Assembly: GCF_039729015.1 (NCBI RefSeq)
Contig: NZ_CP155792.1
Span: 2,194,001 to 2,258,000 of the forward strand
DNA from: Blastococcus sp. HT6-30
Lineage (GTDB): Bacteria > Actinomycetota > Actinomycetes > Mycobacteriales > Geodermatophilaceae
Reading direction: 5' to 3'
Length of the DNA: 64,000 bases
The translations under genes were made by a program, and so were the position numbers. Below are positions 63,084 to 64,000 of this stretch, piece by piece. Each line of letters starts with the position of its first letter. Within the stretch, counting starts at the first letter, position 1. Under the pieces are notes generated by a model. The model did not search any database, was not told where the DNA came from, and saw only the letters and a program-made list of their open reading frames with translations.

Positions 63084-64000
63084 TACTCGCGGCCCAGGTC
63101 ACGGTGCCGGGCGACGGCGGCGATGCCCTCGGCGCCGAGCCGCCGGGCGAACTCCTCGGCGATCGCGACGCTGCGGTGCTTGCCCCCGGTGCAGCCGACC
63201 GCGAGCGTCAGGTAGCGCTTGCCCTCGCGCCGGTAACCGGGCAGGAGGAGCCGGAGCACCTCGGTGTACCGGTCGAGGAAGTCGGCGGCGTCGTCCTGCC
63301 CGAGCACGTAGTCGCGGACGTCGGCGTCCCGGCCGGTGTGCGACCGCAGCTCCGGGACCCAGTGCGGGTTCGGCAGGAACCGGGCGTCGACGACCAGGTC
63401 GGCGTCCAGCGGCAGGCCGTACTTGAAGCCGAAGCTCATCACCGTCGCGGTGAGCGGCGGCGTGCCGCCGTCGCGGGCGAAGGCGTTCTCCAGCGTGGCC
63501 CGCAGCTGGTGGACGTTGAGGTCGCTGGTGTCGACCCACAGATCGGCCTCGCCGGCGATGCCGGTGAGCAGGGCGCGCTCCTCGGTGATCCCGTCGGTGA
63601 GCGTGCCGCTGCCCTGCAGGGGGTGTTCCCGCCGGTTGGACTCGTACCGCCGGACGAGCACCTCGTCGCGGGCGTGCACGTACAGCACCCGGGGCCGGTG
63701 CCCGGCGTCGGACAGGACGCGGATGGCCTCCTGGAGGTCGCTGGAGAAGGCCCGGCTGCGGACGTCGACGACGGCGGCGAACCGGCGGAGGTCGCCGCGG
63801 GCGCCCAGCTCCACCATCGGCAGCAGCAGGGCCGGGGGCAGGTTGTCGACGACGAACCAGCCGAGGTCTTCGAGCACCCGGCCGGCGCTGTTCTTGCCGG
63901 CCCCGGAGAGACCTGTGACGACGACGACCTCGAGCGGCGCCGTCTCGGTGCTCGCCGGGTCGAGCGCCGGTGAGACGCCGTTCTGCGGCCCGGCCGCGGC
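63083..64000 (-). CDS. rapZ: RapZ-type nucleotide-binding protein (N-terminus outside window)
   Basis: 305 codons are present and the frame is open at the right edge. P-loop VVVVTGLSGAGKNSAGRVLE lies near the window end, then LGWFVVDNLPPALLLPMVEL. The C-terminal ligand domain has SFGFKYGLPLDADLVVDARF and LTLAVGCTGGKHRSVAIAEE. The residue after the P-loop Lys is Asn rather than Ser/Thr. In E. coli RapZ controls GlmS through small RNAs; in actinobacteria the role is unclear. It forms rapZ-yvcK-whiA, like Rv1421-1423. Confidence 0.95.
   Translation of the reverse strand, partial: AAAGPQNGVSPALDPASTETAPLEVVVVTGLSGAGKNSAGRVLEDLGWFVVDNLPPALLLPMVELGARGDLRRFAAVVDVRSRAFSSDLQEAIRVLSDAGHRPRVLYVHARDEVLVRRYESNRREHPLQGSGTLTDGITEERALLTGIAGEADLWVDTSDLNVHQLRATLENAFARDGGTPPLTATVMSFGFKYGLPLDADLVVDARFLPNPHWVPELRSHTGRDADVRDYVLGQDDAADFLDRYTEVLRLLLPGYRREGKRYLTLAVGCTGGKHRSVAIAEEFARRLGAEGIAAVARHRDLGRE

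Overview
The window is 64 kb of very GC-rich chromosome from an actinomycete. The evidence is gene content and order: RbpA, WhiA, OpcA, a SufR-led suf operon, a gram-positive-type ferrochelatase with C-terminal cysteines, an InhA-type enoyl reductase, and many GTG starts. Several genes have a TANNNT -10 box only 6-8 nt before the start codon, as in leaderless actinobacterial transcripts. Protein character suggests a Geodermatophilaceae-like organism, but that is an impression and not proof. Nearly every core gene has, from memory, a counterpart in the same order in Mycobacterium tuberculosis between Rv1421 and Rv1488, read backwards, so most of the window is a conserved actinobacterial block.

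Layout. 1-5537: tail of a SigB/F-type sigma gene, SPFH and NfeD membrane partners, an Rv1486c-like gene, then fabG-inhA-hemH. 5660-15088: an accessory stretch that separates fabG from its usual neighbours. It holds a PGPGW membrane protein, a frameshifted unknown, a lipid kinase, an orphan anti-sigma-type ATPase, wrecks of an EAL-DICT-GGDEF protein and of a PP2C phosphatase, a kinase-isomerase sugar pair, a zinc-ribbon protein, a PRISE-like reductase, and a quinone oxidoreductase preceded by a broken partial copy of itself. 15156-20046: the moxR-DUF58-VWA operon and an NlpC/P60 hydrolase. 20212-35805: acyl-CoA synthetase, sirtuin, aconitase, SDR, chelatase, DUF881, SnoaL-like protein, ABC exporter, enoyl-CoA hydratase-like protein with a small HTH protein, ABC-F ATPase and a large membrane protein. 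35917-42923: the complete suf operon (sufR-B-D-Rieske-C-S-U-T). 43096-46069: heme A synthesis (ctaA, ctaB) around an AbiEi/DUF559 gene. 46347-55073: pentose phosphate cluster tkt-tal-pgi-zwf-opcA-pgl. 55080-64000: rbpA, secG, a lipoprotein, tpiA-pgk-gap, whiA, yvcK and rapZ (running off the end).

The core genes form coherent units. The suf system supplies Fe-S clusters to aconitase, the Rieske protein and probably ferrochelatase. ctaA and ctaB build heme A. The tkt-to-pgl run makes NADPH and pentoses, and gap-pgk-tpi carries lower glycolysis next to the YvcK/RapZ metabolic regulators. The accessory stretch shows active decay: at least five broken or frameshifted genes lie within about 8 kb.

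I found no rRNA, tRNA, CRISPR array, insertion sequence or phage gene. Less ordinary features are a 95-bp two-copy repeat, a perfect 21-bp-stem hairpin, a possible SufR operator, a 26-codon ORF coupled to opcA, and an aconitase linker carrying an ESFPASDP motif. I see no clear new defence or biosynthetic system.
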